From: Thermococcus sp. 18S1
GTDB lineage: Archaea; Methanobacteriota_B; Thermococci; Thermococcales; Thermococcaceae
Direction of reading: 5' to 3'
NCBI RefSeq assembly: GCF_012027645.1
Contig: NZ_SNUU01000001.1
Span: 744,001-808,000 of the forward strand
Length of the DNA stretch: 64,000 nt
Below are positions 1 through 8,838 of this stretch, in pieces. Every line of letters starts with the position of its first letter. Position 1 is the stretch's first letter. The notes beneath the pieces are model-generated. The model was not told where the DNA came from. It did no database searches and worked only from the letters and a program-made list of their open reading frames with translations. Position numbers and translations under genes: made by a program.

Positions 1-507
1 AAGGGTTCCATCACCCAGGTGCCCATCCTGACGATGCCGGACGACGACATAACCCACCCGATTCCGGACCTGACCGGATACATCACCGAGGGCCAGATAG
101 TCCTCAGCAGGGACCTTCACAGGAAGGGTATCTACCCGCCCATTGACGTCCTTCCGTCGCTCAGCCGTCTGATGAAGGACGGTATCGGTAAGGGCATGAC
201 CCGTGACGACCACCCGCAGCTCAGCCAGCAGCTCTACGCGGCCTACGCAGAGGGACGCTCCCTGAGAGACCTCGTCGCCGTCGTTGGTGAAGAGGCTTTA
301 AGCGAGACCGACAGGAAGTACCTCAAGTTCGCCGAGCGCTTCGAGAAGGAGTTCGTCGCCCAGCGCTACGACGAGGACAGGAGCATCGAGGAGACCCTCG
401 ACCTCGGCTGGGAGCTCCTTGCCGAGCTTCCGGAGAGCGAGCTCAAGCGTGTCAGGAAGGAGTACATCCTCAAGTACCACCCCAAGTACAGGAAGAGGGA
501 GGGCTGA
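1..507 (+). CDS. atpB: A-type ATP synthase subunit B, 3' part
   Basis: This is the C-terminal portion of the regulatory (non-catalytic) B subunit of the archaeal A1Ao ATP synthase; the gene begins before the window and is open from base 1. The sequence around [17 protein letters not shown] and [15 protein letters not shown] is the strongly conserved nucleotide-binding-fold end and the start of the helical domain of this family. The final helical domain ends in [11 protein letters not shown]. The subunit alternates with subunit A in the A1 hexamer on the cytoplasmic face of the membrane. The next gene, 27 bases downstream, encodes subunit D, the usual order of the archaeal operon. Identification is very secure; only the 5' end is missing. 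Confidence 0.96.
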   Translation, partial: KGSITQVPILTMPDDDITHPIPDLTGYITEGQIVLSRDLHRKGIYPPIDVLPSLSRLMKDGIGKGMTRDDHPQLSQQLYAAYAEGRSLRDLVAVVGEEALSETDRKYLKFAERFEKEFVAQRYDEDRSIEETLDLGWELLAELPESELKRVRKEYILKYHPKYRKREG

Positions 508-534
508 CCTCCCCTCAATCTTTAGGTGGTCGAG

Positions 535-1188
535 ATGGCAGAGCTGCTCAACGTCAAGCCCACCCGTATGGAGCTCCTGAACCTCAAGAGGCGCATTAAG
601 CTGGCCAAGAAGGGCCACAAGCTCCTCAAGGACAAGCAGGACGCGCTCATCATGGAGTTCTTCACGATATACGATGAGGCGCTCCAGCTCAGGGAGGAGC
701 TTGGGAGGAAAATGGACGAGGCTTTCAGGGCCCTTCAGGCGGCGGAGATAGACGTGGGAATGCTCCGCCTCAAGGAGATAAGCCTCAGCGTCGAGCCCAA
801 TAGGGAGGTCGAGATAAAGAGGAGGAACGTCATGGGCGTCCCGGTTCCGCTCATCGAGGCGGAGTCCTTCAGAAGGGGCACGAACGAGCGCGGCTACGCC
901 TTCGTCTCCAGCTCCGCGAAGGTCGACCTTGCCGCCGGGAAGTTCGAGGAGGTTCTCGACCTTGCCGTTCGCCTCGCCGAGGTTGAGGAGACGCTCAAGA
1001 GGCTCGCGAGGGAGATAGAGGTCACCAAGAGGCGCGTCAATGCCCTCGAGTACATCATAATCCCGCGCATGGAAGCTACCGTCAAGTTCATCAAGCAGCG
1101 CCTCGACGAGATGGAGCGCGAGAACTTCTTCAGGCTCAAGAGGGTTAAGGCGTTAATCGAGGCCAGAAACCAGGCCGAGGGCTCCTGA
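535..1188 (+). CDS. atpD: A-type ATP synthase subunit D
   Basis: Central-stalk subunit D (217 residues) that turns inside the A/B hexamer and couples ion flow to ATP synthesis. The start [17 protein letters not shown] is the family signature and almost the whole chain is predicted as long N- and C-terminal helices, rich in Lys, Arg and Glu, that would form the coiled-coil axle. I chose ATG at 535 because AGGTGGT lies four bases before it; a GTG at 526 is in frame but overlaps that site. It is the last gene of the ATP synthase operon in this window, with the next gene 47 bases further on under its own signals. Confidence 0.95.
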   Translation: MAELLNVKPTRMELLNLKRRIKLAKKGHKLLKDKQDALIMEFFTIYDEALQLREELGRKMDEAFRALQAAEIDVGMLRLKEISLSVEPNREVEIKRRNVMGVPVPLIEAESFRRGTNERGYAFVSSSAKVDLAAGKFEEVLDLAVRLAEVEETLKRLAREIEVTKRRVNALEYIIIPRMEATVKFIKQRLDEMERENFFRLKRVKALIEARNQAEGS

Positions 1189-1235
1189 GGCAACAACCTT
1201 TTATTTCCAGTTCCCCTTTTCTCTTCGGTGATGAC

Positions 1236-2462
1236 ATGACTGAGAAGCTGTTCTATGCCGACGCTTACCGCAGAGAGGCCGAGGCGATAATCAGAAACGT
1301 TGAAGAGAACGACGGAACCGTTAGGGTTCTTCTCGACAGGACGATATTCTACCCCGAGGGCGGCGGCCAGCCCTCCGATAGGGGAAGTATAATCGGCGAC
1401 GGTTTCAGGATAACCGTCGAGAGGGTCGAGGGAAAGGACGAGGTGTGGCACGAGGGAAGACTCGAGGGACGTCTCCCGGAGCCGGGTGAGAGGGTGAAAC
1501 TGCTCCTTGACTGGGGATGGAGATACGAAAACATGCGCCAGCACACCGGTCAGCACATACTCTCCGCGGTTCTCAAGGACCTCTACGACGCCAACACCAC
1601 CGGCTTCCAGATTTTTGAGACCCACAACAAGATAGAGATTGATTACCCCGGGGAGCTGACGTGGGAGATGGTTCTTGAGGCCGAGAAGCGGGCCAACGAA
1701 GTGGTGTGGAGGAACCTGCCGGTTGAGATCGAGGTCTATGACGAGCTTCCCGATAACCTGAGAAGGGAGCTGAGGAAGGAGCTTTCCGACAAGGTGAGAC
1801 CCCCGATTAGGATAGTCTCCATTCCCGGCGTCGATGTCATACCCTGCGGCGGGACGCACGTGCGGAACACCGGCGAGGTGGGCCTCATCAAGGTCGGCAG
1901 GTTCTACCGCAAGAGCCGGAAGCTATGGAGGGTGGAGTTCGTCTGCGGGAACCGGGCGCTCGAGTACCTCGACGACCTCCTGGGCGACTACTGGCTGAGC
2001 CTCGACGAGATGCCCAACAAGAACCGCCCCCTCGTCGAGCGGGTGAGGGAGCTTAAGGCTGAGATGGAAAGGCTCGAGGGGGAGAAGGACGGCCTCAGGC
2101 GGGAACTCTGGAGGTGGAAGGCCAGGGCGCTCCTGGAGGGGGCCAGGGAAATCGGCGGGGTCAGGGTTGTCGCGTACGTTGAGGAGGCCCCGATGAAGGA
2201 CGCCCAGTCCTTCGTGGTGTACCTGGTGGACAAGAACCCGAACACGGTGGCCCTCGTGGCCGGGGAGAACTACGTGGTCTTTGCCAAAAACGGGAACGTT
2301 GAGGGAATCTCGATGAAGGAACTGCTCAGGGAGGTTCTCTCCGAGACCGGTGGCGGTGGAGGTGGCAGTGAAGTGCTCGCCAGGGGCGGGGGCTTTTCCA
2401 GGCCGTCTGAGGAGGTTCTCGAACTGGCCCTCGAAAAGTTGAGGGGGAGGCTCTCCCCCTGA
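1236..2462 (+). CDS. alaX: Alanyl-tRNA editing protein, AlaX-L type
   Basis: A free-standing editing factor that hydrolyses mischarged Ser-tRNA(Ala), and possibly Gly-tRNA(Ala). It has the alanyl-tRNA synthetase second additional domain with zinc ligands HTGQH (His103, His107) and CGGTH (Cys204, His208), preceded by the N-terminal beta-barrel segment with EGGGQPSDRG. A coiled stretch (about 255-295) leads to a C-terminal DHHA1 domain with the glycine-rich GGGGGG and ARGGGF motifs. Length (408 residues) and the DHHA1 domain place it in the long AlaX group. The ATG at 1236 follows GGTGATGAC. It ends one base before the convergent permease gene. Confidence 0.92.
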   Translation: MTEKLFYADAYRREAEAIIRNVEENDGTVRVLLDRTIFYPEGGGQPSDRGSIIGDGFRITVERVEGKDEVWHEGRLEGRLPEPGERVKLLLDWGWRYENMRQHTGQHILSAVLKDLYDANTTGFQIFETHNKIEIDYPGELTWEMVLEAEKRANEVVWRNLPVEIEVYDELPDNLRRELRKELSDKVRPPIRIVSIPGVDVIPCGGTHVRNTGEVGLIKVGRFYRKSRKLWRVEFVCGNRALEYLDDLLGDYWLSLDEMPNKNRPLVERVRELKAEMERLEGEKDGLRRELWRWKARALLEGAREIGGVRVVAYVEEAPMKDAQSFVVYLVDKNPNTVALVAGENYVVFAKNGNVEGISMKELLREVLSETGGGGGGSEVLARGGGFSRPSEEVLELALEKLRGRLSP

Positions 2463-2463
2463 T

Positions 2464-3732
2464 TTATCCCCTCGACAGGAACCTCTCCTCCAGCTCGCGG
2501 TTAATCAGGACGAAGGCGAGGGCGAAGACCACAAGGGCGAGGCCGATGGGCACTATCATCCACCAGGCCATGCTGTATATCGCGTTCTGGCTGAGCACCA
2601 TTCCAAGCATCGTGCCCCAGTTGAACCCCGGCGCGACCCTGAAGAAGCCCAGTATCGATATCAGCGCGATGACCTTCGGAGCGAAGAGCGAGAGCTGGTA
2701 GATGGAGTACGGCCCGACTATCTTGAGCACGTGCCTCCGGAGTATCCACTTCCTGTCCGCTCCAAGGCTCTCGGCCGCGGCCACGTACTCCTTGTTCAGC
2801 TCGGTCCTGACAATCGCCCCCACGTTCCTGGCTATCTTCCCGAAGAGCAGGAAAGCCAGCGCGGGCACGAAGACCCACATCGGTATGTTTATCCTGGCGT
2901 TGAAGGACACGCTCCCGGTCAGGGGTATGAGGGCTATCATGAAGGGTATGACCGGGATTATCGTGGAGAGTTTGGATATGGAATCCACGGCCGCCCCTGC
3001 CTTCCCCCCGAGCGAGGCGGCCAAGCCTGTGAGGGTTCCCAGGGCCACCGCCACGACGGCAGTGAGGTAAACGAGCACCACCGTCTGCCGCGCGCCCCAC
3101 AGGAACGCCGCCCCGACGTCCCTTCCGTAGGTGTCGGTTCCCAGGACACCGTAGGTGGCCCCCACAATCTTGACCGTCGAGTTGGCCGCCCCCTCGACGG
3201 TTATGGTGTAAACCCCGTGCTCCGGAACCACCTCACCGCTCCTGTTCACGAAGAACAGCGGTCTCAGGCCCATTCTGAAGGCCGTGTCCTCCATTCTGAA
3301 CTCGACGCCCCTGTCGTTGGCTATCTCCATCAGCACCTGCCACTGGTAGGCGAGTGAGACCTCGTCCGCGGTGCCCCGGTAGAACTGGTAGCTCTCACCT
3401 GAGGGCGTTGTCACGGTCACTGTGACGGGCCTTCCTTCGGTTCTGTTGAACTTCACTATTATGTCCTGGGGCGGCTTGGAGTACCTGAAGTCGTACTCGA
3501 AGACCTGAAGATACGGCAGGCTCTCGACTGGGGACAGCTCCTCCGTTGGGGGGAGGCTCTTCCCGAAGAGGTTAACCCAGGCCGGGGGAACGAGCTTGGG
3601 GTTGTCCTTCCAGTAGAGGCCGTTGTACCAGTTCTCTATCTTCTCCTCGTTCACGAAGTACGGTGCCATGAACGCCGCGAGGGTGTAGATGAGCACTATG
3701 ACCAGACCGAGCTTGAGCTTGTTGATTCTCAT
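2464..3732 (-). CDS. Peptide-type ABC transporter permease, DppC-like (orphan pair 1)
   Basis: Inner-membrane subunit of an oligopeptide/dipeptide-type ABC importer, 422 residues. After the first membrane segment (about 9-27) comes an insertion of roughly 160 residues, beta-rich by eye, containing WYNGLYWKDNPKLVPPAW and ending just before GTDTYGRDVGAAFLWGAR, the usual start of the DppC transmembrane core. Five further membrane segments follow. The ATPase-contacting loop reads EYVAAAESLGADRKWILRRH. Its ATG overlaps the stop of the upstream permease (ATGA), so the two are translationally coupled. No binding protein or ATPase is encoded beside the pair; the complete operon at 12-19 kb could supply the ATPases (inference). 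Confidence 0.88.
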   Translation of the reverse strand: MRINKLKLGLVIVLIYTLAAFMAPYFVNEEKIENWYNGLYWKDNPKLVPPAWVNLFGKSLPPTEELSPVESLPYLQVFEYDFRYSKPPQDIIVKFNRTEGRPVTVTVTTPSGESYQFYRGTADEVSLAYQWQVLMEIANDRGVEFRMEDTAFRMGLRPLFFVNRSGEVVPEHGVYTITVEGAANSTVKIVGATYGVLGTDTYGRDVGAAFLWGARQTVVLVYLTAVVAVALGTLTGLAASLGGKAGAAVDSISKLSTIIPVIPFMIALIPLTGSVSFNARINIPMWVFVPALAFLLFGKIARNVGAIVRTELNKEYVAAAESLGADRKWILRRHVLKIVGPYSIYQLSLFAPKVIALISILGFFRVAPGFNWGTMLGMVLSQNAIYSMAWWMIVPIGLALVVFALAFVLINRELEERFLSRG

Positions 3733-4694
3733 TCTCCCCTCCTCCCTGAGCGCGGGTCGAGGTAGAGGTAGAGGCCCTCCATCACGACGGCGTTGAGGAA
3801 GTAGAAGAGCATCATAACCGCCGTCGCGAAGAACAGTATCTCGGGTGCGTAGGCGAATCCGTAGCCGTCCCCTATACGGGTCAGGCCGAAGGAAATCGCC
3901 ATGAGGTAGCCGAGGCCGTGTATGTTGAATATGACCTCTATGAGCATCATCCCCGTCAGTATCTCCAGGAAGTTGTATGTGGTGAAGGTCAGGAACGCAG
4001 GCAACGCTGTCCTGAGGAGCTTGCGCATTATCCTGCCCTCTGGCAGACCCCTCGCCACGTCGTAGAGCACGTGATCACTGCTGCGCTCGTTCACTATCAT
4101 GTTCCTGACGTTGAATGCGTACTCCCATAGGCTCGAGAATACCAGCGTTAGCACCGGCAGTGCGAGGGCCTTGAAGTAGGTTTCCGTCGAAAGGGTTCCG
4201 TGCACCTCGGCCCAGTTTATGGTTCCCTCGAAGTTTATGGGGAACAGGGACAGTTTCCAGTAGAAGATGAACAGGAACACCACGCCCACGAACCAGGAGG
4301 GCATGGCGGAGAAGGTCGGGGCCAGCACCGAGACGGCCTTATCGGCCCACCCTCGGTAGTACCCGGCCCTCAGTCCGAGGAAAAGCCCTATCAGGAGGAG
4401 AAAAACCTCCGTCAGCACGAGGAGGACGAGGCTCTTGACGGCAAAGGTCTCAAGACCCTCTCCCCTGACCTCAGGAGGATCGGTTAGGAACTTCCACGCG
4501 GCCGAGAAGTAGCTACTCACTGTGTCCACGACACTGCTCCCGTTGTTGGGATAAAACCTGTAAACCTTTCCAAGATCGTTCCGTTCAATCCTCAACTCTC
4601 CGCCGGCTATGACTGTTCCAATGACGAGGAGTGCAAGGATCAAAATGAGAATGTTCCTGATGATTACACGGGCAACACCCCTGACTTTAGTCAT
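3729..4694 (-). CDS. Peptide-type ABC transporter permease, DppB-like (orphan pair 1)
   Basis: Partner permease of the downstream DppC-like gene, 321 residues with about six membrane segments. The extracytoplasmic part after the first segment is short (about 30-75). The cytoplasmic coupling loop is diverged: it reads DVARGLPEGRIMRKLLRTAL where DppB proteins normally carry an EAA-G motif. A TATA-like TTTAAAAC at 4725-4732 and GGGTGGGACC just ahead of the ATG at 4694 mark the transcription and translation start. Substrate is unknown; peptide or oligosaccharide are both possible for this family in Thermococcales. Confidence 0.86.
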   Translation of the reverse strand: MTKVRGVARVIIRNILILILALLVIGTVIAGGELRIERNDLGKVYRFYPNNGSSVVDTVSSYFSAAWKFLTDPPEVRGEGLETFAVKSLVLLVLTEVFLLLIGLFLGLRAGYYRGWADKAVSVLAPTFSAMPSWFVGVVFLFIFYWKLSLFPINFEGTINWAEVHGTLSTETYFKALALPVLTLVFSSLWEYAFNVRNMIVNERSSDHVLYDVARGLPEGRIMRKLLRTALPAFLTFTTYNFLEILTGMMLIEVIFNIHGLGYLMAISFGLTRIGDGYGFAYAPEILFFATAVMMLFYFLNAVVMEGLYLYLDPRSGRRGE

Positions 4695-4723
4695 GGTCCC
4701 ACCCGGAATGACATCGGTGTACT

Positions 4724-4733
4724 CTTTAAAACA
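4724..4733 (-). promoter_or_regulatory. TATA box of orphan permease pair 1
   Basis: Read on the minus strand this is TGTTTTAAAG, about 30 bases before the DppB-like start at 4694, in the expected place for a short leader. The 112-base gap also holds an AT-rich stretch (4745-4800), which follows the stop of no plus-strand gene and looks like spacer. Confidence 0.5.
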
Positions 4734-4806
4734 TTTACGAGCTCAAGTAATTTTGATCTAGTATAAGAATAAAATATGGATCAACGGTTTCAAAAAGATT
4801 AAAATA

Positions 4807-5637
4807 TCACTCTTGGGCGGACGTATCCAGTCCCAGTTTCTGGTAGACAAATCTTTTCTGTTCCTCAGGCACCTCCGGCTTTGAGGTCTCCACCTCGGCC
4901 TTCTCCCGGTCCATGAGGCCATAGCGGACAAGGGCGGCTATTCTTCTGTGCTCGAAGCTGTGGCCGTGTTTCTCCCAGTAGCGCTCCAGGGCCGGGCCGA
5001 GGACGAGACAGTTGGTGGTGTAGCCCGGTAGCTCCGGAAACTCAAAGGGTAGCCTCTCCAGGATTTCGAGCCTCTCCCTCTCGGTCATCATGGAGAGAAG
5101 CCTTATCTGAGTCACGCCGCCGCTCATGCGTCTGTACGGGTGGTGGCCGAATGGGAGTTCGTGGCCGGTGATGATGTACTTATAGCCGTTTTTGAGCGCG
5201 TACTTTCTCAGCTTCTCCGTCGTTCTCTTGGAACAGCGTCTGCAGGGGGATTCGGCCTTCAGAAGTGCCTCGCGGAAGATATCGGAGTAGTCGTAGCGGA
5301 GCACTTTGAACGGAACGCCCAGTGCTCTGGCGGTTCTTTCCGCGTTCTCTATGGCCTCCCTCGCCATCAGTCCGTGGTCTATCATGACCGCCTCAAGCTC
5401 CGGGACCTTGTAGACCTCCTTTGCCAGGTAGAGGGCCACGGTACTGTCCTTTCCTCCGGAATAAGCGATGATGGCCCGGTCCACTTCTTTCATAATGTCC
5501 TCCAGTTCCCTTCGTATTTTCTCGGCGTCTATCCTGTGCTTCAGATATACCTGGCATTCCCTGCAGACGGGTTTTCCGTCGATGATGTCTATCTTCGCCG
5601 TCCTCTCATCGTGAATGCAGAGTGAGCACTTGAGCAT
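4807..5637 (-). CDS. PP-loop ATPase of the TtuA/Ncs6-like group
   Basis: An ATP pyrophosphatase-fold enzyme (276 residues), probably a tRNA sulfur-transfer or related adenylating enzyme. The P-loop SGGKDST is at residues 60-66. A zinc-ribbon-like module at the N terminus uses Cys4, Cys7, Cys25 and Cys28, and a further CRRC pair (Cys132, Cys135) sits where TtuA-type enzymes hold cysteines for the catalytic iron-sulfur centre. The conserved GHELPFGHHPYRRM follows. Unlike typical TtuA I do not see a clear C-terminal zinc finger; the end is short. I would call it a PP-loop family member of uncertain substrate. The gene is monocistronic by spacing. Confidence 0.75.
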   Translation of the reverse strand: MLKCSLCIHDERTAKIDIIDGKPVCRECQVYLKHRIDAEKIRRELEDIMKEVDRAIIAYSGGKDSTVALYLAKEVYKVPELEAVMIDHGLMAREAIENAERTARALGVPFKVLRYDYSDIFREALLKAESPCRRCSKRTTEKLRKYALKNGYKYIITGHELPFGHHPYRRMSGGVTQIRLLSMMTERERLEILERLPFEFPELPGYTTNCLVLGPALERYWEKHGHSFEHRRIAALVRYGLMDREKAEVETSKPEVPEEQKRFVYQKLGLDTSAQE

Positions 5638-5668
5638 GGTCTGGGAAAAGAGGGGATTCTTAAAAGCT

Positions 5669-6367
5669 TTATCCGGACCTCTTTGAAACCTTGGACTTCA
5701 GCTTGTCAGTGGTGTCCTTTGCTTTCTTCACCGTCTCGTCGGTCTTTCTCTTGCCCTTTTTCGTCGCGAAGAAGCCTACTGTAGCTATGGCGTTCTGGAG
5801 AAGAATCCCCCTGTTGTTCCTGGCTATGAACCAGCCGAAGAGCAGACCGAAGGCCAGTCCTGAGAGCCAGATTGATAGAATGAACGTGTTTGCGCTCATC
5901 CCGTTGGGGCTGAGAGTTACCGAGAAAGCCTTGTACGCCAGCGCAAAGGCGACGACGAAGATGGTTTCGAGCAGTATCGACAGCTTGGTCGCCATCCCGA
6001 CTATCCCCAGAACCGTGCTGTCCTCCGTGTATTCCTCTATGACCCTCTGGTCGTGGATGCCGTAGATAAGGGTCCTGGTTATGTTCGCCCCGCTCCTGAA
6101 GGCGAGGAAGCCGAAGAATGCCGCGCTCCAGCTGGCCCCCCAGAGTTTCCAGAACGCCCAGACGCCCACGGTTATCCAGATCAGCGTGTAGAGTCTCTCG
6201 ATGCCCTTCTTCTCGTTCTCTGGAACTTCAAGGCGGAGAACCTTCCTCCAGGCCATTCCCGTTAGACTTCCGAAGGCCCTCATCAGCATCAAGAATAGGT
6301 TGATGAAGAGAAACGCGGTCAGGAAGAGAAATGCGAAGAGCTCCCGAAGCACGGGGTATCCCCCCAT
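5669..6367 (-). CDS. Membrane protein of unknown function
   Basis: A 232-residue protein with about four or five hydrophobic segments (roughly 8-32, 60-90, 120-145, 160-180) and a very basic C-terminal tail rich in Lys and Thr (about 200-232). I do not recognise the family. The segment FGFLAFRSGANITRTLIYGIHD between the second and third hydrophobic stretches is the most conserved-looking part. It lies between the PP-loop ATPase (31 bases downstream) and orphan permease pair 2 on the same strand. No strong ribosome binding site precedes the ATG at 6367, so the exact start is uncertain. Confidence 0.7.
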   Translation of the reverse strand: MGGYPVLRELFAFLFLTAFLFINLFLMLMRAFGSLTGMAWRKVLRLEVPENEKKGIERLYTLIWITVGVWAFWKLWGASWSAAFFGFLAFRSGANITRTLIYGIHDQRVIEEYTEDSTVLGIVGMATKLSILLETIFVVAFALAYKAFSVTLSPNGMSANTFILSIWLSGLAFGLLFGWFIARNNRGILLQNAIATVGFFATKKGKRKTDETVKKAKDTTDKLKSKVSKRSG

Positions 6368-6412
6368 GTCCCTCTGGTTCTATTTTGTCGGGCACTTATT
6401 TAACGCTTCCCC

Positions 6413-7690
6413 TCAGCGCTTCAGGAACTCCTCCTCTATCCTCCTGCTCAGCGACACGAAGGAGAGCGCCAGAAGGCCTATTGAAACCCCGACAGGAACC
6501 ACCTGCCACCACGCCAGCCTGTAAGTTGCCCCTTCCCTTATGGTCTGGCTCATTATGGTTCCCCAGTTGAAGCCCGGCACGATGTTGAAGAAGCCCAGGA
6601 GGGTTATGAACGCTATTGTTCCGGGGACGGCGAGGGCAAACTGATAGACGGTGTAGGGCACCAGAACCTTTGAGACGTGCTTCCTGAGAATCCATAGGGA
6701 ACTCCCGCCGAGCGCCCTGGCTGATTCGACGTACTCCTTTCTCAGCTCCTCCTCCACCATCGAGCGGACGTTTCGGGAGACGTTCCCCATCATCAGGATC
6801 CCCACGATGAGGGCTATCGCGAGTGGACTGGCCTTGATAACGTAGTTCTCGTCTATCACGGCCACGAGAACCACCGCGGACACGGCCACCGGAAGAACAG
6901 GGGTTACCGTCACGAGCCGCGATACGAAATCCGCTATCTTGCCCACCCAGCTCGAGAGGACGCTCAGAGTTCCCAGAACCAGGGCCAGGCCAACCGTTGC
7001 GAGGGAGCCGAGGATGGCTATGACTATGGTTTCCCTCATCCCCCAGATGAAGCCGGTCCAGACGTCCCTCCCAACGGTGTCGGTTCCCAGGAGGCCGTAG
7101 CTCTTTCCAAGCACCCTTATCCTTGGCTCCTTCTCCGCGCCCTCAACCACTATCCTGTACTCCCCCTTCAGGAATTCCGGATGGTCCAGGCAGTCCTCGG
7201 TGGGCTTCGAGAATATTACGTTGAAGGCATCGTGGAACAGCAGGTTCCCGCCGTCTGGAGTCACGTTGCACTTCTCCCCCGCTATCCCGACGAACACGCT
7301 GGGGTTCTTGGAGAAGTGTATTTCGCCGAAAACGTAGCCGTCCCAGAGAACGTATTCCCGCCCATCCGGCCCGATGATCTTTATCCTCATCACTCCCGTC
7401 GAGTTTGGAATGAAGATGATATCTGAGGGTGAGGACGAGTAATGGAAGTCGTAGGTAAAGACGAACGCCCCCGCCTGATGCTCCCCCGGGAGCCACTCCG
7501 TCTTTGGAAGTCCCACCAGCTTGCCGTACCATTCCGGCGGAACCCCCTGCGGGTTAAAACGCCAGTAGCTGAGATTGTCCCAGTTCTCAACGTCCTCGCG
7601 GTTCAGGGTGTGGGGGCCGATGATGGAGACCAGGATAAACGATAGAATTATCACCACCGCCGCCCGGGTTGAGAGGTTTCTCTCAAACAT
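6413..7690 (-). CDS. Peptide-type ABC transporter permease, DppC-like (orphan pair 2)
   Basis: 425 residues, same architecture as the gene at 2464: one N-terminal membrane segment (about 10-27), an extracytoplasmic insertion of about 170 residues that contains PQGVPPEWYGKLV, then GTDTVGRDVWTGFIWGMR and five membrane segments. The insertion carries two cysteines (KCNVT and DCLDH) that could form an external disulfide. The coupling loop EYVESARALGGSSLWILRKH keeps the EAA-like pattern. It overlaps the upstream DppB-like gene by 8 bases. As with pair 1, no solute-binding protein or ATPase is adjacent. Confidence 0.88.
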   Translation of the reverse strand: MFERNLSTRAAVVIILSFILVSIIGPHTLNREDVENWDNLSYWRFNPQGVPPEWYGKLVGLPKTEWLPGEHQAGAFVFTYDFHYSSSPSDIIFIPNSTGVMRIKIIGPDGREYVLWDGYVFGEIHFSKNPSVFVGIAGEKCNVTPDGGNLLFHDAFNVIFSKPTEDCLDHPEFLKGEYRIVVEGAEKEPRIRVLGKSYGLLGTDTVGRDVWTGFIWGMRETIVIAILGSLATVGLALVLGTLSVLSSWVGKIADFVSRLVTVTPVLPVAVSAVVLVAVIDENYVIKASPLAIALIVGILMMGNVSRNVRSMVEEELRKEYVESARALGGSSLWILRKHVSKVLVPYTVYQFALAVPGTIAFITLLGFFNIVPGFNWGTIMSQTIREGATYRLAWWQVVPVGVSIGLLALSFVSLSRRIEEEFLKR

Positions 7691-8726
7691 TCCGCCTCAC
7701 CCTGGGGTCGAGCTTCAGGTACAGCGCCTCCATGACCGCCGAGTTCAGGAAGTAGAGCAGAACCATGACCGCGGCAACGAAGAAGAGGGCGTTTCCATGA
7801 AATACGAACGTTGATTCTATCTCCCCACTGGGCGATACGTAGTAGTCCTTTCCCGCGGAGTGTGCGAAGACGTAGCCTATCCCGTTCACGTTGAAGAGCT
7901 TTTCAACGGCCATCGCGTTTATCAGCAGACCGAGGAAGTTGTAGCTCGTGAAGGTCAGGAACGAGGGGAGAACCGTTCTGAGGAGCTTTTTCATTATCCG
8001 CCTGTCGGGAAGGCCCTTGAGCACGTCGGCGAAGAAGTGCTCCTCATGGGTTTCCTTCTTCACAAGGGTTCTCACGTTGAAGGCGTAGATGACGACGTTG
8101 GCGAAGGTCAGGGTGAGGACGGGAAGGAGGAGGGCGTTCAGGTAGGTTAAAACGCTTATCTCCCCCGTGGCCTTGGCGTGGGCGATGTAGCCCATGTAAT
8201 CTATGGTGGACAAGTCCAGCCGCCACCAGAGCATCCACAGCAGGAATATCGCCCAGAACCAGCCAGGAATGGCGGAGAATATCGGTGCCAGGGCGGAGAG
8301 AATTCTGTCCCACCAGCCTCCGCGATAGCCGGCCTTCAGCCCCCAGTAGAGGCCCAGCAGGAACACCAGGACCATCGTCAGCAGGAGAACCGTGAAGGTC
8401 GTCAGTATTGCCCTCTCCGGTGTCGTCCGAAAGGCCTTTTCAAAAACCTCACGGGGAGAGGGGTGGTATATTTTGGCCGTCATGTTTCCGTATCTTACCA
8501 CGACGACGCTTCCGTTCTTCCTGCTGAACAGGGCGAGGGAGAAATTGACGTACTCGTAGGTTTTTTCCAAGCTTTCCCTTATCCCCATCTCCCCTACGGG
8601 GAGGCCGGACTTCTTCAGCTCGATTGAGTCTATCTTGTGCTCGGCCTGGGCTATTAGAACGCCCGTGATGATGAGAACAATTATAAGCAGTGTTACGTTC
8701 TCCAGGATTTTGCCAATGAATCTCAT
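7683..8726 (-). CDS. Peptide-type ABC transporter permease, DppB-like (orphan pair 2)
   Basis: 347 residues, about six membrane segments, with a roughly 90-residue external part after the first. The coupling loop DVLKGLPDRRIMKKLLRTVL is nearly the same as in pair 1 (DVARGLPEGRIMRKLLRTAL) and unlike the EAA-G loop of the complete operon's DppB (AARAKGVPEHKIIYGHAL). The two orphan pairs are therefore closer to each other than to the operon at 14.6 kb, and probably arose by duplication. A TATA-like AGCTTTTTAA (minus strand, about 8760-8769) lies some 35 bases before the start. Confidence 0.86.
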   Translation of the reverse strand: MRFIGKILENVTLLIIVLIITGVLIAQAEHKIDSIELKKSGLPVGEMGIRESLEKTYEYVNFSLALFSRKNGSVVVVRYGNMTAKIYHPSPREVFEKAFRTTPERAILTTFTVLLLTMVLVFLLGLYWGLKAGYRGGWWDRILSALAPIFSAIPGWFWAIFLLWMLWWRLDLSTIDYMGYIAHAKATGEISVLTYLNALLLPVLTLTFANVVIYAFNVRTLVKKETHEEHFFADVLKGLPDRRIMKKLLRTVLPSFLTFTSYNFLGLLINAMAVEKLFNVNGIGYVFAHSAGKDYYVSPSGEIESTFVFHGNALFFVAAVMVLLYFLNSAVMEALYLKLDPRVRRNV

Positions 8727-8798
8727 TCCTGGAGCACCGTGGTAATGTACGCCCTCCGCTTAAAAAGCTTTCCATCATAACAGAAGGGGATTAAGAAT

Positions 8799-8813
8799 GG
8801 GGAAATATTCCCC
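8799..8813. repeat. Perfect inverted repeat between radical SAM gene and permease pair 2
   Basis: GGGGAA-ATA-TTCCCC, six-base arms around three bases. It lies downstream of the radical SAM gene and about 30 bases upstream of the TATA element of the permease pair, both on the minus strand. It could be an operator or a transcript hairpin. Confidence 0.4.
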
Positions 8814-8838
8814 GTTGTGTAGAAAAATGGTGCCAGAG

